The position numbers and the translations under genes are program-made. A DNA stretch of 64,000 bases, from NCBI GenBank assembly GCA_035550795.1, contig DASZOL010000046.1, positions 28,920 to 92,919 of the forward strand, given 5' to 3'. This stretch comes from DASRDR01 sp035550795 (GTDB lineage: Bacteria; Methylomirabilota; Methylomirabilia; Rokubacteriales; DASRDR01). Positions 25,031 through 33,912 of the stretch are shown one piece after another (position 1 is the stretch's first letter; the number at the start of each line of letters is the position of its first letter). The notes below the pieces were generated by a model. The model worked only from the letters and a program-made list of their open reading frames with translations. It searched no databases and was not told the DNA's origin.

Positions 25031-25695
25031 GCAAGCTCTCGTGCGAGGAACGCCAGCGTTCGGAGGGGCTGGTGGGCGCCGGGCGCGTCCGCGCTCGCGC
25101 GCAGGCGCTCCAGGTCCGCGCCCCGGTCGACATCGAACCACGGCGGGAGAAGCGCGAGGCGGAGACCGAGCCGGCGGACGCGGGTGATCGTTTCGTCCAG
25201 CACCGCAGGCGTGCTCCACGGCATCTCCCGGAAGAGCTCGGGAGCGGCCTGCCGCAGCCCGATCAGATAGTAGCCCCCATCGTCACAGGGGCCGAGCGCC
25301 ACGTCGGCGGTTCGGTCAGCGAGATGCGCACACGCCCGGCGGACGAAGTCGGTCGGGAGCGTCGGGCTGTCGGCGTCCACGGCGATGGCCCCGCCGGCTC
25401 CTTCGGCGATGAGATCCGTCAGAAGCCGATCGAGCCGCGCCCCCAGATCGGCGCCCTGCTGCGGGACCAGCCGCACGCCGTCGGGCAGGATCGGGCGCAG
25501 CGACGACTCGCGCTCCGGAGGCGTGAAGGCCACAACGGGGGCGACCGCCGGGATCTCTCGAAGCTGGGCGATCCGGTCCTGCAGGAAGCAGCGCGCGAGG
25601 CTGGCGGCCTGGGCCGGTGTGAGGGGGGGGCAGAGACGCGTCTTGACCTCCCCGGCCGCCGGCACCTTCGCCATGATCGCGACCGGGACCCTCAC
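25018..25695 (-). CDS. TIGR04282-type glycosyltransferase A (DUF2064)
   Basis: 225 residues from a GTG that overlaps the upstream stop (GTGA at 25692-25695). The start VRVPVAIMAKVPAAGEVKTR matches the nucleotidyl/glycosyltransferase N-terminus (FAKxPxxGxVKTRL). AVDADSPTLPTDFVRRA contains the acidic metal site, and LGPCDDGGYYLIGL is the family's GPxxDGGYxLIGL motif. Known members act next to TIGR04283 glycosyltransferases and radical SAM genes, including arsenosugar clusters. Here the same neighbours are present, but no arsenic gene is. Confidence 0.9.
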   Translation of the reverse strand: MRVPVAIMAKVPAAGEVKTRLCPPLTPAQAASLARCFLQDRIAQLREIPAVAPVVAFTPPERESSLRPILPDGVRLVPQQGADLGARLDRLLTDLIAEGAGGAIAVDADSPTLPTDFVRRACAHLADRTADVALGPCDDGGYYLIGLRQAAPELFREMPWSTPAVLDETITRVRRLGLRLALLPPWFDVDRGADLERLRASADAPGAHQPLRTLAFLARELAWAR

Positions 25696-26387
25696 CGCCC
25701 CTCCTTCAACGCGACGCGCAGGAACCTCCACCCGGCGCGCACGCTGCCGCCCAGCCTGCCGGCGACCTTCGAGCGCCCGGCCAGGCGCGGGCGCTGCGTC
25801 ACCTCGACCTCGATGATACGGAGGCCCTGACGCGCGGCGCGAGCCACCATCTCGACAGGCCAGCCGGAGCCGCGGTCGCGTAACCCAAGCGCCAGCAGGG
25901 CATCGAGCCGGATCGCGCGGAAGGGTCCGAGGTCGCGGAGACGCACGCCGAGGCGCCACCGGAGCACGAGGGCCACGGCGCGCGTGCCCAGGATCGCATG
26001 CCACGGATGCCCCGACCCGCGCGGGAACGTGCGGACACCGAGGGCCAGGTCGGCGCTCCGCGTCCGCAGCGGCGACAGGAGCCGCGGTAACTCGGCCGGG
26101 TCCTGACTCCCGTCACCGTCCAGAAACGCGACCACCGTGATCCCCGGTGCGAGCGCCTCCACCCCAGCCCAGCACGCTGCCCCGTAACCGCGGCGCGGCT
26201 CCGCGACGACTCGCGCCCCGGCCGCGCGGGCAACGACCGCCGTGCGGTCGGTGGATCCATTGTCCACGACCACGAGATCGTCCACGAGGCCCGGTGGCAC
26301 CGCGCGCAGGACGGCAGCGATGGCGGCCTCCTCATCGAGCGCTGGGATGATCAAGGCGACGCCGTCGTCACGCACGGTTCCCCTCAC
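25692..26387 (-). CDS. Glycosyltransferase family 2
   Basis: 231 residues. ALIIPALDEEAAIAAVL is the GT2 N-terminal strand-helix, DDLVVVDNGSTDRTAVVA carries the nucleotide-binding DNGS, and FLDGDGSQDPAEL is the DxD-type metal site near residue 90. No membrane helices, so it is cytoplasmic or peripheral. It resembles polyprenyl-phosphate sugar synthases (DPM1-like) that load the lipid carrier used by GT-C enzymes such as the neighbouring membrane transferase. GTG start; coupled to the next gene by GTGA. Confidence 0.92.
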   Translation of the reverse strand: MRGTVRDDGVALIIPALDEEAAIAAVLRAVPPGLVDDLVVVDNGSTDRTAVVARAAGARVVAEPRRGYGAACWAGVEALAPGITVVAFLDGDGSQDPAELPRLLSPLRTRSADLALGVRTFPRGSGHPWHAILGTRAVALVLRWRLGVRLRDLGPFRAIRLDALLALGLRDRGSGWPVEMVARAARQGLRIIEVEVTQRPRLAGRSKVAGRLGGSVRAGWRFLRVALKEGR

Positions 26388-26593
26388 ACCGGAGCTTCCC
26401 GGACCCGAACCACGAGGCGGTCCGGCGCCCGATTGTACCGCGGCCGGCTCACCGGAGTCCGGATGGGGCCCGGGTCACAGGGCGATCCAGGTGGACCGCC
26501 AGTGCGCAAGCGGGCTTGTCTCTGGACCGGCCCGCGGCACGTCGCACGCCGACCCCGCCAGGCGCACCCAGACGACCAGTGCCATCCAGCGCA

Positions 26594-27364
26594 TCATCGG
26601 GAATGGCCATCAGACCGATCGCCCTCCAGTCTCCTCTTCAGGGCGCACCGGGGCCACGGGCTACCCGGCGGACGTTCGGCCGGACCTCGCCACCGCTCGG
26701 CATACCGCTCGGTATCCAGCCGCAGCGTGTGCAGCAGTAATAACCAGACGATGAAGGCGAACGTGAGCCACGGTCCGCGTACGAGAAAACGCCGCCCCGA
26801 GGTGACCAGCGGCACCCGGATCAACACGGGCCGGCCCATCCGCTTCAAGCGCTGCGAGAACTCGAGGTCCTCCAGAAGGCGAAGAGGCTTGTACCCGCCC
26901 ATCTGCCGAAACACGGAGGCCCGAACGAAGATCCCCTGGTCGCCGTAGTAGTTGCGGGTGAGCCGGTAGCGCACACGGTTGATCCGTGTGATGGCGCGGA
27001 GGCTCCATGCGGGCTCCGCAAAGCGATGCTCGAACGCGCCGCCCACAACCCGCGAGTCAGACAGCGCGTGATCGATCAGTGCCACCGCGTCAGCCGGCGG
27101 GAGTGAGTCGGCGTGAAGAAAGAACAGAACGTCGCCGCACGCGACGACAGCTCCCGCGTTCATGAGAGCCGCACGCGTGGAGTCCGCCGGCCACAACAGC
27201 CGGGCCCGGCCCGCCACGGCGCGTTCCGTTCCCACGGGGTCGCCGGAGGCGGCGATAACGACCTCCATGCCCGGAATCCCGCGGAGGCCGAAGAGGTGAT
27301 CCAGGGTGGGGCCCACGGCCGCCGCGTCGTTCCGCACGGGAATGACGATCGAGAGACGCCGCAT
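26594..27364 (-). CDS. TIGR04283-type glycosyltransferase family 2
   Basis: 256 residues from ATG 27364. MRRLSIVIPVRNDAAAV starts the GT2 fold. VVIAASGDP, STRAALMNAGAVVACGDVLF and FLHADSLPP are the characteristic segments of the TIGR04283 subfamily (FLHADT motif). A membrane-like stretch (FAFIVWLLLLHTLRL) near the C-terminus probably anchors it. First gene of the minus-strand operon and separated by 200 bases from the next GT2 gene. Partners TIGR04282 and radical SAM match the known neighbourhood of this family. Confidence 0.9.
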   Translation of the reverse strand: MRRLSIVIPVRNDAAAVGPTLDHLFGLRGIPGMEVVIAASGDPVGTERAVAGRARLLWPADSTRAALMNAGAVVACGDVLFFLHADSLPPADAVALIDHALSDSRVVGGAFEHRFAEPAWSLRAITRINRVRYRLTRNYYGDQGIFVRASVFRQMGGYKPLRLLEDLEFSQRLKRMGRPVLIRVPLVTSGRRFLVRGPWLTFAFIVWLLLLHTLRLDTERYAERWRGPAERPPGSPWPRCALKRRLEGDRSDGHSR

Positions 27365-27704
27365 TTCAGCGCACACGGTCGCCGTCAACCCGACGAGAAG
27401 AGCCGGTCGGCGCGGTAGACATCAATCACGTGCTCGACGAGCCGTTGGAACCCCGGAAGCACTCTAACACGCAGCGCGACGCCGGCCCCTCAGTGGACGT
27501 TCGATTTTCGGGGGGTTCTACCGTTACTCCAGACCGACGGGACGACTCCGCTTGCGCATTGCGGCAGGGGCTCCGAGCCCTGGACATCGCCGGCCCAAGA
27601 TGCAGGACAAGCTCCCTCAGTCCCCACGAGAACGAACAAGCAGCGGCGTCAACCGGGTGCGGAGCACTTTCACCCGACAGTCCACCAGCCTGTAGAATCA
27701 GGCC
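27365..27704. other. Gap with a possible minus-strand coding remnant
   Basis: The minus strand at 27385-27460 can be read as a C-terminal tail (FQRLVEHVIDVYRADRLF, then a stop), but nothing recognisable precedes it. The 27365-27704 region should hold the operon promoter; none was identified. Confidence 0.25.
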
Positions 27705-28382
27705 GTGTTCCATGTCTCAGACGCCTGGAAGACCACCTGCGTCGGGGCTGCCGCCGGGATCTTGATCATGCGGGGCGTCACCAACCCGACGCACCACGCT
27801 GGCCTCGATCAGCGGATCGCGGCCTCGGAAGCCGAGCTCCCGACGCGGTTCCCTGTGCGCGATCGCACCGAGCTCCGCGAGCATCCCGTCCTCCAGGCCT
27901 ATGCCGCGCACTACCGGCGCTTTCGCAAGACCTATCACGTCGAGCTCCAACTGGAGTCAGTCCTCTTCAAGGGTCGATCCATCCCGCGAAGCCCCGCGCT
28001 CGTGGCCGCCATGGTGGCGGCGGAGCTCAAGAGCCTCCTCCTCACCGCCGGGCACGATCTCAAGGCCGTTGAGACTCCGGTCACTCTCGGGGTGGCAGCC
28101 GGCGGCGAACGCTATCTCCTCTTGAACGGCCGCGAGGAGACACTCAAGATGGGCGACATGATGATGACCGACCGTCAGGGCGTCATCTCGAGCGTCCTCC
28201 ACGGTCCCGATCAGCGGACCCGGATCACGCCGGACACGCGCCAGGTCTTCTTTGCCGTCTACGCCCCGTCAGGGATCGGCGAGCTGCCCGTGCGCCGCCA
28301 CCTCGAAGACCTCCGCGAGGCCATCCGCCTGATCGCGCCGGACGCCGCCACCGAGGCGCTGGAGGTTTACACGGCCAGCTGA
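27705..28382 (+). CDS. B3/B4 tRNA-binding domain protein
   Basis: 225 residues from a GTG. YAAHYRRFRKTYHVELQLESV and KGRSIPRSPALVAAMVAAEL match the B3/B4 domain of phenylalanyl-tRNA synthetase beta subunit as it appears in stand-alone proteins, with TPVTLGVAAGGERYLLLNGR in the core. Stand-alone forms are thought to edit mischarged tRNA or bind amino-acyl adenylates, but their role is not settled. Monocistronic on the plus strand. Confidence 0.85.
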   Translation: MFHVSDAWKTTCVGAAAGILIMRGVTNPTHHAGLDQRIAASEAELPTRFPVRDRTELREHPVLQAYAAHYRRFRKTYHVELQLESVLFKGRSIPRSPALVAAMVAAELKSLLLTAGHDLKAVETPVTLGVAAGGERYLLLNGREETLKMGDMMMTDRQGVISSVLHGPDQRTRITPDTRQVFFAVYAPSGIGELPVRRHLEDLREAIRLIAPDAATEALEVYTAS

Positions 28383-28564
28383 GACGATCCCCTCCGGGCA
28401 TTCGATACGCGAGGTCCCTGCATCAGAAGGTTTCAGGGATCGCCGACACGCCTCGGCCAGCTCGCTCTCCTCCGTTCACCCCGCCGCCGATCTCCGTTCC
28501 GGCGCCGTCCGAGGTGTGGGCGCTCGAGGCCCTTCTCGTGCGCTCGCGGCTCGGCCGCGTCGGG

Positions 28565-29818
28565 TCAGTCGTCGATCGCCTGGTAGGCCGACGTCCAGAA
28601 ATCGAGCACGACGGGCGGCAGACGCAAAGCACCCGGCTGGACCTGCGTCATGAGGATCCCGACCAGGTCCTCGCGTGGGTCCACGTACCACGAGCCGCCA
28701 AAGGCACCGTCCCAGCCGAAGCGTCCCGGCACGCCCGCCAGCTCGGTGCGCCGGGTCACCACCGAAAGGCCCAGGCCCCAGCCGCGCGCGTCCCAGAAGC
28801 CGTCAAAAAAAGGCGACGCTGCCTTCTGCTCGGTCGTCAGCTGATCGCGGGTCATCAGCTCCACCGACAGCCGCGACAAGATGCGCTCCTTGCCGTTCGT
28901 GCCCTGGTTCAGCATCATCCGCCCGAACGCGAGCAGATCGTCGGCCGTGGACACAAGGCCTCCGCCACCCGACTCGAAGGCGGGCGGGCGCGCGAAGAGT
29001 CTGCCGCCAGCGTCGAACACGGTGATCTCGCCGCTCGAAAGGTCCGTCTGGTAGCAGGTGGCAAGCCGGTCAAGCTGTGCTGCCGGCACGCTGAAGCCGG
29101 TGTCCTTCATGCCCAGCGGCTCGAAGATGCGGTCGCGCAGAAACGTCGATAGCGAGGCGCTGGACGCGCGCGCGATCAGTACGCCCAAGATCTCGGCGCT
29201 CATGTGGTACAGCCACCGCTGTCCGGGGTGATCGACGAGCGGGAGGCTGCTCAGGCGTCTCATGAGCTCCTCGGGACTACCGGCGAATGGCCACGCGCTG
29301 AGCGGCAGGCGAGCCTCGATCATCGCCTTCTGCATCGGGGCCGTTGGCGACAGGAACCCGATCTCACCGTACCCCGAGCGAAACGTCAGCAGGTCGCGCA
29401 GTGTGATCGGGCGCGCCGCGGGCACCGTGTCGTCCAGCTCGCTGTCGAGCGTGCGCAGCACCGTGCGGTTCGCGAGCTCCGGCAGCCATTCATCGACGGG
29501 ATCGTCGAGCCTGACCTTGCATTCCTCGACGAGGATCATGGCGGCCACGGCCGTGATCGGCTTCGTCACGGAGGCCAGGCGGAAGATGGTGTCTCGCCGC
29601 ATCGGTGTCGTATGGTCGAACGCGAGCGTGCCGATGGCGTCCACGTGCTCCGCGCCGCGCCGGCTGAGGAGCGCGACGAGGCCAGGCAGCCGGCCACTGT
29701 CCACGTGGCGGCGCATGCTGTCGCGCATCCGCGCCAGCCGCGAGGGCGATAGGCTGCGCTTCAACGGCCGCGCAGCGGTGGCAGATGATTCCACGTCCGG
29801 CTGCTTCTCGTCAGCCAT
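28565..29818 (-). CDS. Serine hydrolase, class C beta-lactamase/DD-peptidase family
   Basis: 417 residues. The nucleophile motif SVTK (S-x-x-K) is near residue 83 (FRLASVTKPITA). The second motif is YHM in WLYHMSAEILGVLIARASS, where Tyr is the general base and the usual Asn/Ser is displaced. The C-terminal HxG/KTG-like region is poorly conserved. No signal peptide, so it is probably a cytoplasmic esterase/peptidase of the EstB/LACTB type rather than an antibiotic-resistance enzyme. Monocistronic. Confidence 0.9.
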   Translation of the reverse strand: MADEKQPDVESSATAARPLKRSLSPSRLARMRDSMRRHVDSGRLPGLVALLSRRGAEHVDAIGTLAFDHTTPMRRDTIFRLASVTKPITAVAAMILVEECKVRLDDPVDEWLPELANRTVLRTLDSELDDTVPAARPITLRDLLTFRSGYGEIGFLSPTAPMQKAMIEARLPLSAWPFAGSPEELMRRLSSLPLVDHPGQRWLYHMSAEILGVLIARASSASLSTFLRDRIFEPLGMKDTGFSVPAAQLDRLATCYQTDLSSGEITVFDAGGRLFARPPAFESGGGGLVSTADDLLAFGRMMLNQGTNGKERILSRLSVELMTRDQLTTEQKAASPFFDGFWDARGWGLGLSVVTRRTELAGVPGRFGWDGAFGGSWYVDPREDLVGILMTQVQPGALRLPPVVLDFWTSAYQAIDD

Positions 29819-30029
29819 TGCCCGTCAGCCTTCTTCTCGGCAATCGAGGTGATCGCCGCCCACTGGGAGGCGTGCTGGTCCTGGTGCTCCCATGCCATCC
29901 GGACGGCCCGCTCACTTCCGGAGAAGACCGACTGGGTCTCGCCATGGCTCCCATCCTCTCAAGGAATGGAGCCTCCGGGAAACCCAGGGCGGTTCGTAGC
30001 GGTGGAGCTCTGGCGCCCTGGGACCTCCC

Positions 30030-30758
30030 TCAGGCCACCAGCCCGGCGGCCCGGAGGTAGGCGGCGTCCTGCTCCATCACGCCGGCCATCTCCTCCGGCA
30101 GCGTGTGGGACTCCAGGGACACCGCGCCCCGGTAGCCGTCCTGCATGAGCCGGGCGATCAGCCCGGCCCAGTTGACGGCGCCGGTGCCGAGCGGCAGGCA
30201 GACGACGTTGCCTCCGGCGCGATGGAGCACCCGCCGGCCGTCGCCGTGAACCGCGGGCAGGTAGCGCGCCGAATCCTTGGCGTGGAGCTGAACGATGTGG
30301 CCCTTCAGCAGCTCGTAGGCGTAGGGAAAGGGCTCGATGCCGGCGTTGTAGAAGTTGTCGGCGTCGAAGTTCGCGCCGACCCGCGGGTGGTCGACGTCCC
30401 GGATGATCGCCAGCAGGTCCTCCGGCTGCCGCGTGATCTTGATGAACGAGTTCTCGATCGCCAGGTGGATGCCCTCGTGCCCCGGCTGGTCGATGAGCCC
30501 CCGCACCGTCTCGCGAAAGGCGTCGAGGCTCCGCCGCCGGCTGGCGTCCACCCGCTCGATCGCGTCGTCGAAGACCACGATGACGGGGGCCCCGAGGGCG
30601 CGGGCCGCGCCGAAGGCCGCCGCCAGCTCGGAGGCGCCGGCATTGACGTGCACCCGCAGGCGCCGCGCCGCGAGCTCGCGGCCGACCGCCGCCGTGCCCT
30701 CGCCGACGATGCGGCGGCTCGGCAGCTCGACGAACTGGGGGGAGGAAGACGCTCCCAT
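30030..30758 (-). CDS. Sugar phosphate isomerase/epimerase (TIM barrel), short N-terminus
   Basis: 242 residues with the xylose-isomerase-like TIM barrel. HLAIENSFIKITRQPEDLL carries the catalytic Glu, VGANFDADNFYNAG the metal-binding Asp, QLHAKDSARYLP the His-x-Lys-Asp, and VSLESHT the last Glu. Typical members are 270-290 residues and start with a first barrel strand that is missing here (the protein starts MGASSSPQFVELPSRRI). It may be 5'-truncated or use a divergent start. A 37-base gap separates it from the upstream aminopeptidase gene on the same strand. Confidence 0.82.
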   Translation of the reverse strand: MGASSSPQFVELPSRRIVGEGTAAVGRELAARRLRVHVNAGASELAAAFGAARALGAPVIVVFDDAIERVDASRRRSLDAFRETVRGLIDQPGHEGIHLAIENSFIKITRQPEDLLAIIRDVDHPRVGANFDADNFYNAGIEPFPYAYELLKGHIVQLHAKDSARYLPAVHGDGRRVLHRAGGNVVCLPLGTGAVNWAGLIARLMQDGYRGAVSLESHTLPEEMAGVMEQDAAYLRAAGLVA

Positions 30759-30795
30759 CGACGCTTCGGCCGCTCACTCGCCCGCGTGGCGGTCC

Positions 30796-32025
30796 CTACG
30801 CGCGGCCCTTGACCAGGTCGATCAGGCGACCGAGCACGCGCTCGCCGTCCGCGCGGAGGCCGTTGTGCTCGTACTCGCTCGTGATCCACGGACGCAAGCC
30901 CTTGATCAAGCCCGCGGTCTCCATCGCGAAGTCGCGATCGACGTACAGGTCGTCGACGTAGATCGTCGCCGCCACGGGGACGTCATTGCGGCGGAGGCGG
31001 TCGGCGTCGTAGAGCTTCGGCCACTCGTGCTGGGCGAGGATCTCCGCCGCCGGCCGGTGCGGACGCAAGCGGCCGCAGTCGTCCCACATCCACGGGAAGA
31101 CGTGCTCGGCCGTGAAGTAGGCTTGCGCCTCGACCTCGGCGGGCAGGACGCGGGCCGCCGACCACCGCGTCGCGAAGCCGTCGGCATAGCTCGACTCGTG
31201 GAGCGTGGCGTAGATCGGGTTCCGCCCCCACCGGCTGCCGGCCTCGGTGTCGTAGAGGAACGCCGGCGAGCCGAAGGGGAGCTCGATGACGTGGTGGAGG
31301 AGCTCCCAGCCCGCGCTGTCACCGAGCCACATCCCCAGCTGGCGGAACCGGCGCCCGGTGAGGCGATCCCCCGACGGCAGGCGGACGTCCTCGGCCTCCA
31401 GCCGTACGAGGATCTCCCCGACCCTGGCCCGATCGCCGGGATAGCGCTCGAAGTACGCGCGGTTCTTCTCGATGAGCCGGACCGACGTGGCGCGGTACAC
31501 GTCGTCGGGCGGGCGCCCGACCGGCGACAGACCCCCCGTGATGAGCGCCTCGCAGAGCCCCTCGGGCGCGAGCGACAGGTAGGTCATCGCGGTGAATCCC
31601 CCGAAGCTCTGGCCGAGGACACTCCAGCGATCGACAGCGAGCTCCCGGCGGACGTGCTCCGCGTCGCGGACGATCGAGTCGGCCCGGAAGTGCGCCAGGT
31701 AGTCGGCCTGCTGCTGCGGGGTCCTCCCGGGGATCTCGGGACCGACCGGCGTCGATCGGCCCGTCCCGCGCTGGTCGAGGAGCAGGACCCGGTAGTCCTC
31801 GATCGCCCGCTTCATCCAGCCGGACGGTGGGCTCGTCGGCCGGGTCGCCTCGATCCCGGGCCCACCCTGGAGGAAGACGAGATACGGTCGCGCCGCCCCG
31901 TCGGGCGCGGCGACCTCGCGCGTGAAGACCGTGATCCTCGGCCCGTCCGGCCGTCCATGATCGAGCGGGACCGAGTGCTCGCGCTCGGTCAGGATGGCGC
32001 CTGGGACGCGGCAGGTCGTGGTCAT
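30796..32025 (-). CDS. Alpha/beta-hydrolase, prolyl aminopeptidase-like
   Basis: 409 residues from ATG 32025 with GAGGG upstream. VFLQGGPGIEATRP is the oxyanion HGGPG-type loop, RVLLLDQRGTGRST matches the DQRGxGxS box, and GQSFGGF carries the catalytic Ser near residue 135. A late Asp (YVDDLYVDRDF) and His (SEYEHNGLR) complete the triad. This is the S33 peptidase pattern (proline iminopeptidase), cleaving N-terminal proline or related substrates. Upstream ORF extension is unsupported. Possibly co-transcribed with the isomerase at 30030. Confidence 0.9.
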   Translation of the reverse strand: MTTTCRVPGAILTEREHSVPLDHGRPDGPRITVFTREVAAPDGAARPYLVFLQGGPGIEATRPTSPPSGWMKRAIEDYRVLLLDQRGTGRSTPVGPEIPGRTPQQQADYLAHFRADSIVRDAEHVRRELAVDRWSVLGQSFGGFTAMTYLSLAPEGLCEALITGGLSPVGRPPDDVYRATSVRLIEKNRAYFERYPGDRARVGEILVRLEAEDVRLPSGDRLTGRRFRQLGMWLGDSAGWELLHHVIELPFGSPAFLYDTEAGSRWGRNPIYATLHESSYADGFATRWSAARVLPAEVEAQAYFTAEHVFPWMWDDCGRLRPHRPAAEILAQHEWPKLYDADRLRRNDVPVAATIYVDDLYVDRDFAMETAGLIKGLRPWITSEYEHNGLRADGERVLGRLIDLVKGRA

Positions 32026-32330
32026 CGATTCGCACCCTCGTGCGGGGTTCGCGGTGACGATCCCGCTTCCACACGGCCGAGACACCGGGGGGGCCTCGTC
32101 ACGATGGGCCCCTCCCACCGTTACGGTAACAGTACCAGGCCGGCGACGCTGCGGGATCGAGGCGGATCCGGATCGCGTCAGCGTGCGCCGACGCCCGGCG
32201 GCTCCGGACCCGGCGGTCCGGGCCATGCCAGCCGACGCGCGGCGGCAAGACGCCCGCGGCCACGAGGGCCATGGCCCCCGCAGCCAGGGTAGGAGACCCG
32301 ATCCGAGGGACCGGTCCGGGGCCCGCGCCG

Positions 32331-32825
32331 TCAGTCCGGGTGGTACTTCAGCATCATCGCGCGCAGGTCCCGACGCAGCTCTTCGAGCGTGGGCCGGCCG
32401 ACGAACCAGCCACCGTCGTAGATCTTGTGGATGGCGAGATCCGGCCCGACCGAGAAGCTGTAGGGGATCGCAATGCGTGGATGCGCTCGGTCGGTCTCAT
32501 CGACGATGTCCAGCCCCGTGACGGCCCGGCGCTCATGATCGCTCAGGAAGGTGAATGTCGCGCCCAACCCGGCGCGGAGTGCCCCGCACACCTCCGGTGG
32601 ATCCGTGCTGATCACCGCGAGGTGGCAGTAGTTCACGTCGAGCTCGCGCTGAAGGTCGGTCAAGTGCCGCAACTGGCACTGGCACTTCGGTCACCAGTAG
32701 CCGCGGTAGAAGCTGACGATGAGCGGGTACCCGGCGGCCAGCTCGGAGAGCCGCACCGGCGTCCGGCGATGATCGGGAAGTTCCAGATCGGGCAGGTGGC
32801 CACCGATGACCAGATCCACGCGCAT
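32331..32825 (-). CDS. Peroxiredoxin-like selenoprotein with in-frame TGA at the catalytic site
   Basis: 164 residues if TGA at 32693-32691 is read as selenocysteine (Sec45). Before it: SFYRGYW; after it: PKCQCQLRHLTDL. AhpC/TSA redoxins have Cys at this exact place (FYRGxWCPxC), so the TGA replaces the peroxidatic Cys. Frame is unchanged across the codon and protein-like on both sides. AGGAGG sits before ATG 32825, so translation starts upstream of the TGA. A hairpin starts 11 nt after the TGA. The C-terminal part (IPYSFSVGPDLAIHKIYDGG) completes the thioredoxin fold. Sec would serve as a fast peroxide-reducing residue. A Trp or stop reading would remove the active site. Confidence 0.87.
32663..32690 (-). 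promoter_or_regulatory. SECIS-like hairpin after the peroxiredoxin TGA
   Basis: On the minus strand, AGTGCC/GGCACT forms a 6-bp perfect stem with loop AGTTGC, the loop lying 17-22 nt after the TGA. Bacterial SECIS elements place the SelB-binding apical loop about 16-37 nt downstream and favour a GU in the loop. An alternative 7-bp stem (AAGTGCC/GGCACTT) uses the same 3' arm. Confidence 0.6.
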
Positions 32826-33270
32826 GTCGGCCTCCTCTGGCGTCAGGTCGCATCGGCCCTCTCCCCGTTTCGCCCCGTCCACTGATCCGGGTCAAGGCGG
32901 TGGCCGAGGGTCACGTCGTCCCCCCGAGCGATGCCCGGTCGCGAACCTCGTCGCCGGACAGGATTCGTGCGGGAGCCGCGCCCCCAGGACCCTTCCGTCC
33001 CTCATCCCCCGGGACCGACCCGTAACCCCGGCTGGCGCGGCCCCGGAGTGGCTGGAGTCTAGCGCGCCGCGGGCGGCCCCGGCCAGACCGGGGGCCGCCG
33101 CCCCGATTCCCCGCCCGAATCGCCACCACGACCGTGGTGCACACACACGGTCTCGTCGTGGATGGCCAAGGTAGCCGCGGCCCGGTGTCCCCGGGCTGGA
33201 ACCGTTCGACTTCGACCCTCATCCGACCAACCGGGAACGCGCTGGAAGACTGAGGCACCGGCTGGCCGAT
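32826..33270. other. Intergenic stretch, nothing recognised
   Basis: Upstream of the selenoprotein gene. No coding or RNA signal, apart from the leading edge of the transposase remnant that follows. The 305-base stretch 32026-32330 on the other side of the selenoprotein is also featureless. Confidence 0.4.
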
Positions 33271-33279
33271 CGTGGACGG

Positions 33280-33553
33280 CTGTCGACCGGCTCGGGGGTC
33301 GTGCTCGGGACTCACGCGCGGGGCCGTGGTCGATGCCGCGGCGGGCCATGCCCCGGCGGAGGTCTCGCCGCGGTCGCCGGAGCTCAATCCCGATGAGTTC
33401 ATCTGGACGCAGGCCAAGCGCGAGCTGTCCAACATCGATCACGATGGGCTGATCACGCTCACGCTGCACGTCGTGCGATCCCTTCAGCGCATCGGCCGGT
33501 CGCAAGCCTTGCTTCGCTCGTGCCTCCACGCGTCCCATCTCCCCTGGCCATAA
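33280..33553 (+). mobile_element. IS630-type transposase remnant
   Basis: The plus frame has SPRSPELNPDEFIWTQAKRE followed by LSNIDHDGLITLTLHVVRSL, then QRIGRSQALLRSCLHAS. This is the C-terminal DDE end of IS630 transposases (YSPELNPxExxW, with the final Glu of the catalytic triad). The upstream DDE part is degraded (out-of-frame VVDGCRPARG-like pieces). No terminal inverted repeats were found. Confidence 0.75.
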
Positions 33554-33808
33554 CCCGTCAGGGCGGCGATTGTGCTGAGGAGACCGGTCCGATATCACCG
33601 GGTCGCGGGCGTGGCCGTGCTACGCGGCGGCCTCTCGCTGCATGGCACGGTGGGCGCGCCGGCCCCTGCTCAGTAACCCGCCGAACACCCAGCCGACATC
33701 CCGAGACCCAGGCCGTGGCGACCGTGATATACACAATAGACAACGGTCGGCGACTATTCGGTGTCGGGACCCGGTATCGTGAAGCCACTCAGCCGGCGGG
33801 AGGCAGCG

Positions 33809-33901
33809 ATGAACATCAGGCGCGTTCCGATCCTCGGCATCCTCGTCGTCGTCTTGGCGCAGCACGCGGGCATGGTCTTGCTGGCCGGGAAGTGGTTCTG
33901 A
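33809..33901 (+). CDS. 30-residue membrane peptide upstream of DUF1326 gene
   Basis: Reads MNIRRVPILGILVVVLAQHA then GMVLLAGKWF and a stop. It is a single hydrophobic helix with a basic N-terminus, GGGAGG 6 bases before the ATG, and a 12-base gap to the DUF1326 start. It may be a real single-pass peptide or a leader; translation is plausible but unproven. Confidence 0.5.
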   Translation: MNIRRVPILGILVVVLAQHAGMVLLAGKWF

Positions 33902-33912
33902 CGGAGGACACC

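Noticed and set aside
32691..32882. Two separate short genes instead of one peroxiredoxin
   Set aside because: The downstream part has no ribosome site or good start codon, and the two parts join in the same frame into one thioredoxin fold.
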